Assembly: GCF_003012705.1 (NCBI RefSeq)
Contig: NZ_PXYL01000031.1
Span: 1 to 37,860, forward strand
DNA: 37,860 nucleotides
Direction: 5' to 3'
Source: Pseudaminobacter soli (ex Li et al. 2025)
GTDB lineage: Bacteria; Pseudomonadota; Alphaproteobacteria; Rhizobiales; Rhizobiaceae
Positions 24,923 to 32,977 of this stretch are shown here, in pieces. The translations under genes and the position numbers were made by a program. Every line of letters begins with the position of its first letter. Within the stretch, counting starts at the first letter, position 1. Below the pieces are notes generated by a model, which saw only the letters and a list, made by a program, of their open reading frames with translations, was not told the origin of the DNA and ran no database searches.

Positions 24923-25239
24923 CTAAAACGGCAGCGGTCTAGTGTACGCGGGTGCATTCTTCACTTGGAACCAAAACTCACGTTCATGCCTTGGATCACC
25001 CCTGACTTGAAAAGCGGACAATGCAACCATTGCCGAGAAACCATGGGAATCTACGGTCTCAACCGGAATGCCTGTGTCCACCGGCCACAAAAACGCCTGC
25101 TCAAGAGCATCGTAGTCAGCCCCCTCGATGTCGATAGGGTAATGTTTCAGGATATCATGCACATAGAAGACCGGCAGTTGTCCGGCATCTTGATCATGCG
25201 GATGGTGTGAAAGTCTGGGTAGTTTGCTTGGTGGGACAT
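24923..25239 (-). pseudogene. Frameshifted small hypothetical gene (about 105 aa)
   Basis: A good SD (gcaagg) precedes ATG 25239, which opens MSHQANYPDFHTIR and then stops at 25147. Another frame continues with convincing protein sequence, GQLPVFYVHDILKHYPIDIE then GADYDALEQAFLWPVDTG, to TAG 24923. It has no ATG of its own, only GTG 25162. Joining the frames by a single-base shift near 25195-25200 gives one continuous protein of about 105 residues. This is either a decayed gene or a sequence error. No family recognised. Confidence 0.55.
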
Positions 25240-25249
25240 GGAAAATCCT

Positions 25250-25434
25250 TGCGTCGATTGTGAGTCAATTGGGGGTGAGATTTGTAGAAATGCTGATAGC
25301 GAACTCCCGCAAGTCAGCATGGCGTTACGAAGTGCATCCCTGGGCGAGGACCGGGAGACGTCCACGAGTAGCGCCCCGCCGCTAGCTGGGAACCGGCTGG
25401 CGACTTCGCGAGATCTTAAGGGGTGGGGTAATCG
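25250..25434. repeat. Diverged tandem repeat unit, copy X
   Basis: About 165-185 bp that aligns with 25500-25672, sharing gagatttg(t/c)agaaa, accgggagacg(t/c)c, cgagtag and gagatcttaagg, and ending in the GGGGTGGGGTAAT repeat. Roughly 65-70% identical by eye. Non-coding, located between the small membrane-protein genes and the frameshifted gene. Confidence 0.65.
25415..25434 (+). repeat. Island repeat R3
   Basis: cttaaggggtggggtaatcg, identical to R1 over 20 bases, preceded by gagat as in R4. Confidence 0.8.
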
Positions 25435-25499
25435 CTGCTGCGGGCTACGCGAGCGAGAAATCCGCATAGAAGGCCGCCGGCGAGCGTTTATGCTTTGCC

Positions 25500-25672
25500 G
25501 CAGCTTGGGGATGAGATTTGCAGAAAAAGCCGCCAGCGGGCTCCCGTGAGTCAGCAAACGGAATTGCGGTCGGTATCCCCCGGCAAAGACCGGGAGACGC
25601 CAGCGAGTAGTGTCTCGCCGCGAGCCGAGATCCGGCCAGCGGCTTGGCGAGATCTTAAGGGGTGGGGTAATT
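25500..25672. repeat. Diverged tandem repeat unit, copy Y
   Basis: Partner of copy X, with a period of about 239 bp. It shares the internal blocks and ends in the same repeat (R4). The blocks are conserved while the bases between them drift, so it may encode a structured RNA or protein-binding sites. Confidence 0.65.
25654..25672 (+). repeat. Island repeat R4
   Basis: cttaaggggtggggtaatt; identical to R1 and R3 except the last base changes. It lies 47 bases beyond the stop of the small membrane-protein gene. Confidence 0.8.
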
Positions 25673-25718
25673 GATCCGAAGGCGGCTCAGAGCGCCTAGG
25701 ATGAGGTGCAATCGACCG

Positions 25719-25925
25719 TCACCAACCGCCCATAGCCACGAATGCGCTCCAGCCCGCCCATGCTGCCACGCACCAACAGGCCATCCTGATCGGCAGGGCG
25801 AAGACTGAGAACCGCAGCAGCGTGTTCATGGCCTGACTGCTGCCACAGGCGAACCCGTGGATGCCACCGAACAAGGCATTGACGGCGATGTAGGCACCGA
25901 TACCGGCCAGGATAGCGAGGACCAT
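25719..25925 (-). CDS. Small membrane protein, 68 aa
   Basis: MVLAILAGIGAYIAVNALFG then a second hydrophobic half (LLRFSVFALPIRMACWCVAAWAG): two or three TM helices. ATG 25925 overlaps the stop of the preceding gene (TGATG), so the pair is translationally coupled. The open frame upstream of this ATG is off-frame reading of that gene. No family recognised. Confidence 0.65.
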   Translation of the reverse strand: MVLAILAGIGAYIAVNALFGGIHGFACGSSQAMNTLLRFSVFALPIRMACWCVAAWAGWSAFVAMGGW

Positions 25926-26230
25926 CAACGCACCTCCTGGCCCATCTGGAAGCCCGTCGGCTCGCGGCAGAAGCTGCCCTCCAGCCGCCCCGCCCAGACC
26001 TTGAGGCATCCCTGTTCCCGCTCGACTTCCCAGCCCAGGTTCTGTTCCCGCCATTCCAGCATGGCACTGAACGGCAGGCCGGGAAGCTTGATGAACATGC
26101 CCCGCAACGCTCCGGTGTCCGGGGCGGTGAAAAGGTCGAAGTGGCGACGAACGAACCCCCGCCCAGCCTGTCGAAGGTCAACAGCGATGGTGGAGACGAA
26201 GCCGATGGTCTTGATGATGAAACCGCGCAT
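25925..26230 (-). CDS. Small hypothetical island protein, 101 aa
   Basis: MRGFIIKTIGFVSTIAVDLR at the start, then RHFDLFTAPDTGALRGMFIKLPGLPFSAMLEWREQNLGWEVE, a soluble-looking basic domain. ATG 26230 is preferred over a TTG four codons earlier. It ends in a one-base overlap with the next gene, implying a joint function with that small membrane protein. No family recognised. Confidence 0.6.
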   Translation of the reverse strand: MRGFIIKTIGFVSTIAVDLRQAGRGFVRRHFDLFTAPDTGALRGMFIKLPGLPFSAMLEWREQNLGWEVEREQGCLKVWAGRLEGSFCREPTGFQMGQEVR

Positions 26231-26384
26231 GTGAAATCCCAATCGTTCGCGGTGGCGTTGTCCGTCATCGGACAGCGTGGGCGCTATGGAAGCCCCCAGG
26301 AGGGCGCACAGAGTCGGGGAGGGGGGCTGGCTGGGATTACCTACCAGCCGTACAGAAGCCGCCTATGCACCCGCCAAGGGGTTT

Positions 26385-28018
26385 CTAGGAGCGCTTCGGC
26401 GCGTCTACGGGATAGCGCGGGAAATCCTTGATGGCCTCGGCCAAGTCCTCAACCGTGGGGCGCTCGTAAATGGAACCGACATTGGCGGGGGTGTGGCCAC
26501 AGAAGGCGTCGCGGAGACGCTGCTCGATCTTCGCCCGTGCCGCCCTGCGCTTGAAGGTATGCCGCCAGCCGTGGTTGGGGCTGACGCCTGTATCGGTAAT
26601 GCCTAGCTTGCGCACCCAATCGGCTACTTCTGGCGAACCTGGACATACATGGGGCGCACCGGGTTGAGCGGGTCGTCATCCTTAGTCCTGCTGCCGCTGG
26701 CCTTGGGGTCATAGAAGATCGGCCCCGGCTTGGCCTTCTGGACGAAAGCGACGAAGCCTTGCTCTACCAGATGGTCATGTAGCACCACCGTCCGGGCCAC
26801 GGAGCCCTTCACGGTCCCGGCCTCGGGTCGAATGTGCAGCATCCAGAAGCCGTCCCGGTGCTGCTCTATGTCCTCCTTGCAGAGCTGGGTCATCTCTCCT
26901 GGTCGGGAGCCGGTATAGGCGCAAAGCCACGGAACCCAGCGGATAGCCGCTTGGAGGTATGGGGAGGCGCGGGGAGAGCGCGGAGCGAGCGTAGCCTTGA
27001 GAATGGCCTCGGCGTCTTCTTCTGTGAACTCGCCCTTGGTGTTGCCCCCACGGGACGTCGCTACCCTGACCCCCTCAAACGGATTGGTGGTGATCTTCTT
27101 CTGGCTCTTCACCCAGTTGAACACCGTCCCGGCTGCGGTCAGCCATACGTTATTGATAGTTTGGCCGCTGGCTTCGCCTCCAACAAGAGTGTCCTTCCAG
27201 CCTATTGCATCCTCGCCCGTGACCAGCGCCAGGTCCCGACCTTCGGTATGCTTCTTGAGGTGATCGAAGACCCCCCGCCACCGATTGACGGTGGACTGTT
27301 GCGGCTTCCTCTCCTTCACCCATGCCTCGAAGGCTTCCCAAGCATTCCAGCCGGTGAGCTTGGCATTGGCAGGGATGATCTTCGCTGCCTGGGGGAACCG
27401 CTCCCGGTGAGTGTCCGGCCTGTAGTCGCCACCTGCCCGCCTGCGCAGCAACGCCATGGCCGCGACAAGATCGGGCTCCAGGGTGTCCACAAGCTGGTCA
27501 TGGGCCTCATGGGACAGCCTAACGCCCTCCTCGGCAAGGAACGTGGTGAGGCGGGAAAGCTCTAGCACGATGGCCCGCACCTTCGCGGCGTGGCGCGGTG
27601 AGCGTGGCTTGTCGTCTTCCTCGTGATGGTCGAGGCTCCCGGTCGCCATCGTGGCGTCCTCGTATCGTTCATAGTGGTGGTCCCACACAGCCACCGGCAT
27701 GTTGTCGTCGGCGTGTTGGAGGATGAACCAATCATACCAGCGCCCGACAAGCTCATGGAGCTGCCGATGGGAGAGCGCGACCGGCGTACCCGTGGCGGCC
27801 GACCGGAGTGCGCCAATTCGCCCTTCAATGTCTGCCATCCAATCCGCGAACGCGGCCTTGGCCTCGCCTGCCGTTTTGTCTGTGGTGAGTCGGAAGCGTT
27901 CTTCCTGCCGAACACCGTAGGCGCGTTGGTAGGCATCCCGCACATCGCTGGGGATAACCTTGCGGGCGAACCAGTCGCCGTTCTTTGCTCGGGTCAGTGC
28001 AGGCATAGCAATGGTCAT
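26385..28018 (-). pseudogene. int: Tyrosine integrase, interrupted by a single-base frameshift
   Basis: The first 464 codons (28018-26624) hold the N-terminal SAM-like region, core-binding region (about 225-310) and first catalytic Arg372 (AYTGSRPGEMTQL). Reading stops at TAG 26624. The frame shifted by one base continues VADWVRKLGITDT, then NHGWRHTF (HxxR) and GHTPANVGSIYERP with the Tyr nucleophile, to a stop at 26385. Adding one base in aag-tag restores an approximately 545-residue enzyme. As read, the protein lacks its catalytic C-terminus and should be inactive. Position beside tRNA-Leu fits the integrase that inserted this element. Start ATG 28018 overlaps the arm-site doublet. Confidence 0.9.
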
Positions 28019-28038
28019 TTGTAGCGCCCTTTGTAGCG
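28018..28038 (+). repeat. Putative integrase arm-type site doublet, right
   Basis: TTTGTAGCG-ccc-TTTGTAGCG, 65 bases inside the right core, same orientation and spacing as the left doublet at 16095-16115. It overlaps the start codon of the integrase gene, so bound integrase could repress its own synthesis. Confidence 0.7.
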
Positions 28039-28103
28039 GGTGGGTAACTACAAGCCTTTGAAATCAATCAACTCTTTGAACCCAATAGCCAATTGGGGAA
28101 GGT

Positions 28104-28120
28104 TGGTGCGGATGAAGGGA
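28104..28120 (+). repeat. tRNA-side attachment site (attR)
   Basis: TGGTGCGGATGAAGGGA, the reverse complement of the tRNA 3' end with CCA; identical to 16016-16032. Confidence 0.92.
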
Positions 28121-28188
28121 CTCGAACCCCCACGCCTTTCGGCACCGGAACCTAAATCCGGGGCGTCTACCAGTTCCGCCACATCCGC
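28104..28188 (-). tRNA. tRNA-Leu (UAG anticodon)
   Basis: 85 nt with encoded CCA. Acceptor stem GCGGATG/CATCCGC, anticodon stem CCGGA/TCCGG around TTTAGGT (anticodon TAG, reads CUN codons). A long variable arm (GTGCCGAAAGGCGT) and T loop GGTTCGAGTCC fit a class II leucine tRNA. Its 3' 17 bases serve as the attachment core of the neighbouring element, which restored the gene on integration. Confidence 0.97.
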
Positions 28189-28198
28189 ATTGGCAATG

Positions 28199-28227
28199 GC
28201 ATTCTCACGTGGGCATCGTTCTGTCAA
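28199..28227 (-). promoter_or_regulatory. Probable promoter of tRNA-Leu
   Basis: A perfect TTGACA (+ strand 28222-28227) is followed after 17 bases by gaatgc (28199-28204), placing the start about 5 bases before the mature tRNA 5' end. The -10 is weak. Confidence 0.5.
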
Positions 28228-28556
28228 TCTAGCAGTCGAACGATGCTCCCAAAGATAAAGGCATTCCACCGGTCTTGGTACGCGAAGAGTGTTGAAAAAA
28301 CAGTCCGTCTGTGACAAAAGGCGTGTCAAATGTGACGGGTTGTGAATTCACGCTTCGGACGAATGCGGTAAGAAGCAGTAAAAACAAAGTCTTACCCAGG
28401 TTTGGAGCGTATTGAAAGCAATGGCTGTGTGATGGCGGAACCATCCCGGTGGGATTGCTTCACCCGTACCGAAGGACTATCCCGCCACGAAGATCTCCGC
28501 AGGTCGAGCGGTTTGCCCGTTTGCCCGGTGGCAGTCGTGAAAACAAAGGTTTGATG

Positions 28557-30035
28557 ATGCAGGTTACCGAAACTCTCAATTCCGGTCTTAAGCGCGAAAT
28601 CAAGGTAGTCGTTCCGGCCGGCGATATGGAAGCCAAGCTCGTCGAACGGCTCAATGACGCCAAGGACAAGGTTCGTCTCAACGGCTTCCGTCCGGGCAAG
28701 GTGCCGCTGCCGCACCTGCGCAAGGTCTACGGCAAGTCCTTCATGGCCGAAGTCGTGAACGAGATCCTCACCAACTCGACGCGCACCATCATTGCAGAGC
28801 GCGGCGAAAAGGCCGCCATGCAGCCCGAGGTCACCATGACCGAGGACGAGAAGGAAGCCGAGAAGATTCTCGCCGGCGGCGCCGACTTCGAGTTCCAGCT
28901 GTCCTACGAGATCATCCCGGCCATCGAGATCAAGGATTTCTCCAAGATCGCCGTCACCCGCCAGGTCTTCGACGTGCCGGAAGCGGAGATCGACGATCAG
29001 GTCAAGCGCATTGCCGAATCCTCGCGCTCCTACGAGCCGAAGAAGGGCAAGGCCGAGGAAGGCGATCGCGTCACGATCGACTACGTCGGCAAGATCGACG
29101 GCACCCCGTTCAACGGCGGCACCGGCAGCGACCAGCCGCTGGTCCTCGGCTCCAAGGAATTCATCCCGGGCTTTGAAGACCAGCTGATCGGCACCAAGGC
29201 CGGCGACGAGAAGGTCATCACCGTGACCTTCCCGGAAAACTACGGCGCTGCTGAACTGGCCGGCAAGGAAGCCACCTTCGACGTCACCGTCAAGGAAGTG
29301 GCCAAGCCGGGCGAGCTCGAAATCAACGACGAGACCGCGAAGAACCTCGGCCTCGAGTCGCTCGAGCGTCTTCGCGAAATCGTTCGCGGCCAGGTCGAGA
29401 GTCAGTTCGGCTCGATGACCCGCCAGAAGGTGAAGCGTCAACTGCTCGACCAGCTCGACGAGAGCTACAAGTTCGAGGCTCCCTCGAAGCTCATAGAGGC
29501 CGAGTTCAACAACATCTGGACCCAGGTGCAGCGTGACCTGGCTGCCGCAGGCCGCACTTTCGCCGACGAAGAGACGACGGAAGACGAAGCCCGCACCGAA
29601 TACCAGCGTCTGGCTGAGCGCCGCGTGCGTCTGGGCCTGGTGCTGGCCGAGATCGGCGAGAAGGCTGGCGTGCAGGTTACCGACGAGGAAATGCAGCGCG
29701 CGCTGTTCGACTTCGTCCGCCGCTACCCGGCCAACCAGCAGCAGGAAGTCTTCGAGTTCTACCGCGGCAATCCGAACGCGCTGGCTACCCTCCGCGCGCC
29801 GATCTTCGAAGAGAAGGTCATCGATCATCTGCTGACCCAGATCTCCGTGACTGACCAGAAGGTCAGCAAGGAAGAGCTGATGGCTGAAGACGAGGAAGAG
29901 GGCGGCGACGAGGCCAAGGCCGAGAAGAAGACCAAGAAGGCCGCTGCCAAGAAGGCCGACGACGCTTCTGCCGAAGAGCCGAAGAAGAAGGCTGCACCGA
30001 AGAAGAAGGCCGCCAAGGAAGGCGACGCCGAGTAA
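28557..30035 (+). CDS. tig: Trigger factor, ribosome-associated peptidyl-prolyl isomerase
   Basis: A 492-residue chaperone that binds nascent chains at the ribosome exit tunnel. The N-terminal ribosome-binding domain has [21 protein letters not shown], containing the GFRxGKxP signature. The FKBP-type PPIase domain starts near residue 168 ([20 protein letters not shown]... [16 protein letters not shown]). A C-terminal chaperone domain and a Lys/Ala-rich tail ([20 protein letters not shown]), common in alphaproteobacteria, end the protein. The open frame starts earlier, but [17 protein letters not shown] is the conserved beginning. A second ATG one codon upstream is equally placed relative to the aaagg SD. 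Confidence 0.96.
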   Translation: MQVTETLNSGLKREIKVVVPAGDMEAKLVERLNDAKDKVRLNGFRPGKVPLPHLRKVYGKSFMAEVVNEILTNSTRTIIAERGEKAAMQPEVTMTEDEKEAEKILAGGADFEFQLSYEIIPAIEIKDFSKIAVTRQVFDVPEAEIDDQVKRIAESSRSYEPKKGKAEEGDRVTIDYVGKIDGTPFNGGTGSDQPLVLGSKEFIPGFEDQLIGTKAGDEKVITVTFPENYGAAELAGKEATFDVTVKEVAKPGELEINDETAKNLGLESLERLREIVRGQVESQFGSMTRQKVKRQLLDQLDESYKFEAPSKLIEAEFNNIWTQVQRDLAAAGRTFADEETTEDEARTEYQRLAERRVRLGLVLAEIGEKAGVQVTDEEMQRALFDFVRRYPANQQQEVFEFYRGNPNALATLRAPIFEEKVIDHLLTQISVTDQKVSKEELMAEDEEEGGDEAKAEKKTKKAAAKKADDASAEEPKKKAAPKKKAAKEGDAE

Positions 30036-30058
30036 GCGTCTTCGCATCGGAAGAATCG

Positions 30059-30090
30059 AAAAGGCCGCTCTCATCGAGCGGCCTTTTTCT
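30059..30090 (+). terminator. Rho-independent terminator of tig
   Basis: A 12-bp stem aaaaggccgctc/gagcggcctttt (30059-30070 with 30076-30087, loop tcatc), ending in a T-rich tract, 23 bases after the tig stop. Confidence 0.92.
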
Positions 30091-30127
30091 TTGGTGCTTC
30101 AACGATGTTTGGCTGGCTGTTGACCGA

Positions 30128-30292
30128 TCAGATCAACAAGAGACCCTTCATGCTGGCATAGGCCTTCTTGCCGATGACGATGTGATCATGAACGGCAATG
30201 CCTAGCGGTTTTGCGGTGTCGATGATCGTCTTCGTCATCTCGATGTCGGCCCGCGAAGGCGTTGGATCGCCTGATGGGTGATTGTGGACCAT
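30128..30292 (-). pseudogene. radC 3' remnant (JAB/MPN domain fragment)
   Basis: Minus-strand codons read [20 protein letters not shown] then [20 protein letters not shown], ending MKGLLLI and a TGA at 30128. [11 protein letters not shown] is the metal-binding motif of RadC/JAB proteins. Only the last about 54 codons remain; everything upstream of the motif is missing. The break falls at an AT-rich patch (30296-30362), suggesting deletion or insertion. Confidence 0.88.
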
Positions 30293-30295
30293 TCC

Positions 30296-31200
30296 ACTCA
30301 ATTCAATAAGTAATTGAAATAAATGATAAAAGTGTTTAGGTGCTAAAATTTGGGGTAGGTTTTAGGGATCGGAGGTTTTGCCGATCCCTGCGTTTATCAC
30401 AGTTGATCCCTCCCTCTCAGCCCGGGTCGTTTTGTCGCACGGCACGGCACGATATTCTTGTGATCACAGACATCAAGCTCGCTGGCAGGGTAGAGAACAG
30501 ACTTGCCCGCCTCGTCCCTGGCTTCGAGCGCAGCCGCCTGGAGGCAGGGTTGCTCGCGACCTTGCCGGGTGCTGAGCGAGGGTTGACGATTTTGTAGACG
30601 TCATTGCGGAAGCCTATGCCACCAAAGAGGCTGAGCTTGCCGCTGCCAAATGCGAGAAAAGACACACCCGCGCGCGCATCGATCGTGCCAGCAAGGTCGT
30701 CTTCGTGGCTGCTTAGCGATAGGAGATATGTTTGATGCCGATTGGTTGGCATCGAAACTGCCCCTTGCGTAAAGCAACGCAGCCTGGCCCTCGACAAATC
30801 CGTCAACAGTCGCCGTCAACGGGACGGTTTTGTGAAGTGCGACCGTGGGGCCCAACTGATACGGCCTTTACGTCTTCAGACAGCGTAACGAAGCCGTTGC
30901 CGAGTCGCCGCTCAATTCAGCGCCGCCCGCCGAGATGTCCGCGCCGCTATCTGGCTGAGCGATAAATGTGAAGTTAGTTGATCAATTGTTGTGGCCAACC
31001 CATCCGCCACATTCATATCGACGTAGGCAGCACCGAGGCGAACGTTGAAAACGGAGCCAGTTGTATCGACGATTGCAACCTGCTGATCCGCGGCAAAAGA
31101 TGAAAGCCAGACAATGCGATCAGAACAGTCGACACAAGTAGCGCGATGACCGAGACCTTCCAAGCTTCCAGCTCGCGTAGCGTGTTGAGAAGGTCGATGG
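30296..31200. other. Decayed region without an intact gene
   Basis: It begins with a strikingly AT-rich 65-bp patch (30296-30362). On the minus strand, protein-like pieces occur in different frames: TIDARAGVSFLAFGSGKLSLFGG (about 30640-30710), TVALHKTVPLTATVDGFVEG (about 30790-30850) and VFNVRLGAAYVDMNVADGLA (about 31000-31060). Their Gly/aromatic alternation resembles beta-barrel outer-membrane protein strands, so this may be a shattered porin-like gene. No single reading frame joins them. Confidence 0.5.
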
Positions 31201-32049
31201 CTATTTCGGTCTGCGTCGGGCATTGTTGCGGTACTCGCCGGGGGGCGAGCCCATGATTTGGCGGAAGCGCCGGACGAAAGTCGACAGGTCGTTGAAACCT
31301 GCGTCGAGAGCGACCGCGGTGAGAGGAGCGTCTGTGGTCCGCAGCCAAACCGCCGCTTTGTGCATCCGCACGTGAAGCACATATTGATGCGGGGTCATGC
31401 CGACCAGGCGGCGAAATGTCCGCAGGAAATGATATCGGCTCATGCCTGCGTCGCCGGCGAGGGTGGTCAGCGACAGTCGATCTCCTTCTAGTTCATGCGC
31501 GGTCAGTTCGATGCGTCGGACGGCATCCGAAATGCGTCGCTCGTCCGACGTTCTAAGGCTTCGTCTGTCGCGGCTGACATCGGCCGAGAGCCGTAGCGCC
31601 ATCCCCGCGAAATCGAGGGCGGCTTCCTCCATGGCCGGGCGCCCGATGTCGCGCGCGCCCTCCAGCATCGCCACGATTGGCAGTAGAGCCGTGGTCGGCG
31701 GAAGGCTCGGCACATCGAACTTGCCGTGGTGTGCGCCTGGCACAGCACCGGCTATTTCCTCCCAAGAGTCGGCGCTGAAGTGAAATGAAAGACACCGATC
31801 GCCGGCCCCGTGTTCATGTCCACATTGAAAACACCGTCCGTGATTGCCCAGCAGGATCGAACCGGGTGACAGCAGATTCCTGCCTTCCGTTGTTCGATAA
31901 ATGAAGGTTCCGCTCAGGACAGCGGCCACCGCGACGGTGCTGTGCTCCTCCTCGAAGGGCGCGTCATCCGGGCCGGCATGACAGAGCACGTCCTGCACAT
32001 ACCAACCGGGGCCGGCGGCCAGCTGCTTCGCCTCTATCTTGCCGCTCAT
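31201..32049 (-). CDS. AraC-family transcriptional regulator
   Basis: A 282-residue regulator. An N-terminal cupin-like sensor domain comes first (EEHSTVAVAAVLSGTFIYRT, LLSPGSILLGNHG, with CFQCGHEHGAGD rich in Cys/His). The C-terminal AraC double HTH follows: LSLTTLAGDAGMSRYHFLRTFRRLVGMTPHQYVLHVRMHKA, then AVALDAGFNDLSTFVRRFRQIMGSPPGEYR. ATG 32049 follows a GGAGGAG SD. It is divergent from the VOC-SRPBCC pair by about 95 bases and is its probable regulator. The Cys/His cluster in the sensor could bind metal, by inference. Confidence 0.93.
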   Translation of the reverse strand: MSGKIEAKQLAAGPGWYVQDVLCHAGPDDAPFEEEHSTVAVAAVLSGTFIYRTTEGRNLLSPGSILLGNHGRCFQCGHEHGAGDRCLSFHFSADSWEEIAGAVPGAHHGKFDVPSLPPTTALLPIVAMLEGARDIGRPAMEEAALDFAGMALRLSADVSRDRRSLRTSDERRISDAVRRIELTAHELEGDRLSLTTLAGDAGMSRYHFLRTFRRLVGMTPHQYVLHVRMHKAAVWLRTTDAPLTAVALDAGFNDLSTFVRRFRQIMGSPPGEYRNNARRRPK

Positions 32050-32143
32050 CGGCACTCCTCCTTTTCAAATAAGCAATTTTCCCCAAGCGTCTGAAAGCGC
32101 CACCTCGTACCGATGGCCGATCCCAACTAAGGAGGACCTGAAC

Positions 32144-32521
32144 ATGTTCGATCACGTTTCCATCGGCGTGAAAGATATCAATCGCAGCAGGGCGTTCTAT
32201 GACGCCGCGCTCGGACCGCTCGGCCACCGCTGCCTCAGTGAGGACAAGAGTTCGCTCGGCTACGGCGCCGACCGCGTTGCCTTCTGGATTCTGGCAAGCG
32301 AAGAGCCGGTTCAGCCGAACGATTCTTCCGGCTTGCATTTCTGCTTCACGGCTCCGACCCGGGGCGGCGTCGATGCCTTTCACGCTGCTGCATTGAGGAG
32401 TGGCGGAGCGGACAATGGCAAGCCGGGCGTGAGGGCGGACTACGACCCGAATTACTATGCGGCCTTCGTGAAGGATCCCGATGGATATCGCATCGAGGTC
32501 TACTGCGGCCTTCCTGCGTAA
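32144..32521 (+). CDS. VOC (glyoxalase/bleomycin-resistance fold) protein
   Basis: 125 residues with the single paired beta-alpha-beta-beta-beta module: MFDHVSIGVKDINRSRAFYDAAL at the start and YYAAFVKDPDGYRIEVYCG at the end (His4 and the final Glu being typical metal ligands). The ATG at 32144 is preceded by an AAGGAGG SD, so the longer upstream frame is rejected. It acts as a small-molecule lyase, dioxygenase or binding protein; the substrate is unknown. It is divergent from the araC gene and is followed 51 bases later by an SRPBCC gene. Confidence 0.9.
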   Translation: MFDHVSIGVKDINRSRAFYDAALGPLGHRCLSEDKSSLGYGADRVAFWILASEEPVQPNDSSGLHFCFTAPTRGGVDAFHAAALRSGGADNGKPGVRADYDPNYYAAFVKDPDGYRIEVYCGLPA

Positions 32522-32572
32522 AGCCTCCCCCCGTCGGGATGTATCGACAACGGAAAGATGCGGTGAATTCAT

Positions 32573-32977
32573 ATGGCGACACTTCAACAGGAAATACTTA
32601 CCAGCGCGCCCTCCGATCAGGTGTGGGATGCAATCAGGGACATTGGTGCGCTTCATACGCGTCTCGTGCCGGGCTTCGTCCTGGATACCCGGCTTGAGCC
32701 AGGCGCGCGTGTTGTCACCTTCTTTAATAGTGTCACGGCGCGTGAGATCATCGTCACGCTCGACGAGGAAAGGAGACGCCTCGTTTGGGGCGCCGAGAGC
32801 TCCTTCCTGAAGCACTACAATGGCTCCGTCCAGGTGTTCGAGCGCGGTGGACTGACCTGCGTCGTCTGGACGGCCGACTTTCTTCCCGATGAAGCCGCGG
32901 CAACGGTCGGCCCGCTGATGGAGGCAGGCGCCAAGGCGATGAAGGTTGCGTTGGACCGCCTCATTGAGAAGGCGTGA
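32573..32977 (+). CDS. SRPBCC (START-like/polyketide cyclase fold) protein
   Basis: 134 residues; QEILTSAPSDQVWDAIRDIGALHTRLVPGF is the usual opening of ligand-binding SRPBCC proteins. Beta strands (ARVVTFFNSVTAREIIVTLD, GSVQVFERGGLTCVVWTADF) and the long C-terminal helix (PLMEAGAKAMKVALDRLIEKA) follow. It probably binds a hydrophobic ligand. No strong SD is visible. Same strand as the VOC gene, so co-transcription is likely. Confidence 0.87.
   Translation: MATLQQEILTSAPSDQVWDAIRDIGALHTRLVPGFVLDTRLEPGARVVTFFNSVTAREIIVTLDEERRRLVWGAESSFLKHYNGSVQVFERGGLTCVVWTADFLPDEAAATVGPLMEAGAKAMKVALDRLIEKA

Larger units (their letters stand above)
16016..28120. mobile_element. 12.1-kb integrative element at tRNA-Leu(UAG)
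   Basis: The element is bounded by a 17-bp direct repeat (TGGTGCGGATGAAGGGA at 16016-16032 and 28104-28120), which is the 3' end of the tRNA-Leu gene including CCA. The integrase gene lies next to the intact tRNA copy. All recognisable genes inside point the same way (minus). Content: hypothetical gene, small membrane protein, serine recombinase, HEPN-like/STAND pair, Rha-type regulator, RNase HI, frameshifted small gene, two small membrane proteins, broken integrase. No capsid, tail, replication or conjugation genes are seen, so this is an island or satellite-like element. Confidence 0.92.

Noticed and set aside
16016-28120. Complete prophage
   Set aside because: Integrase and Rha-like regulator are present, but no capsid, portal, terminase, tail or lysis genes are seen in 12 kb.
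28392-30074. Minus-strand 560-aa frame opposite tig
   Set aside because: Antisense shadow of trigger factor; low-complexity Leu/Gly/Val sequence.
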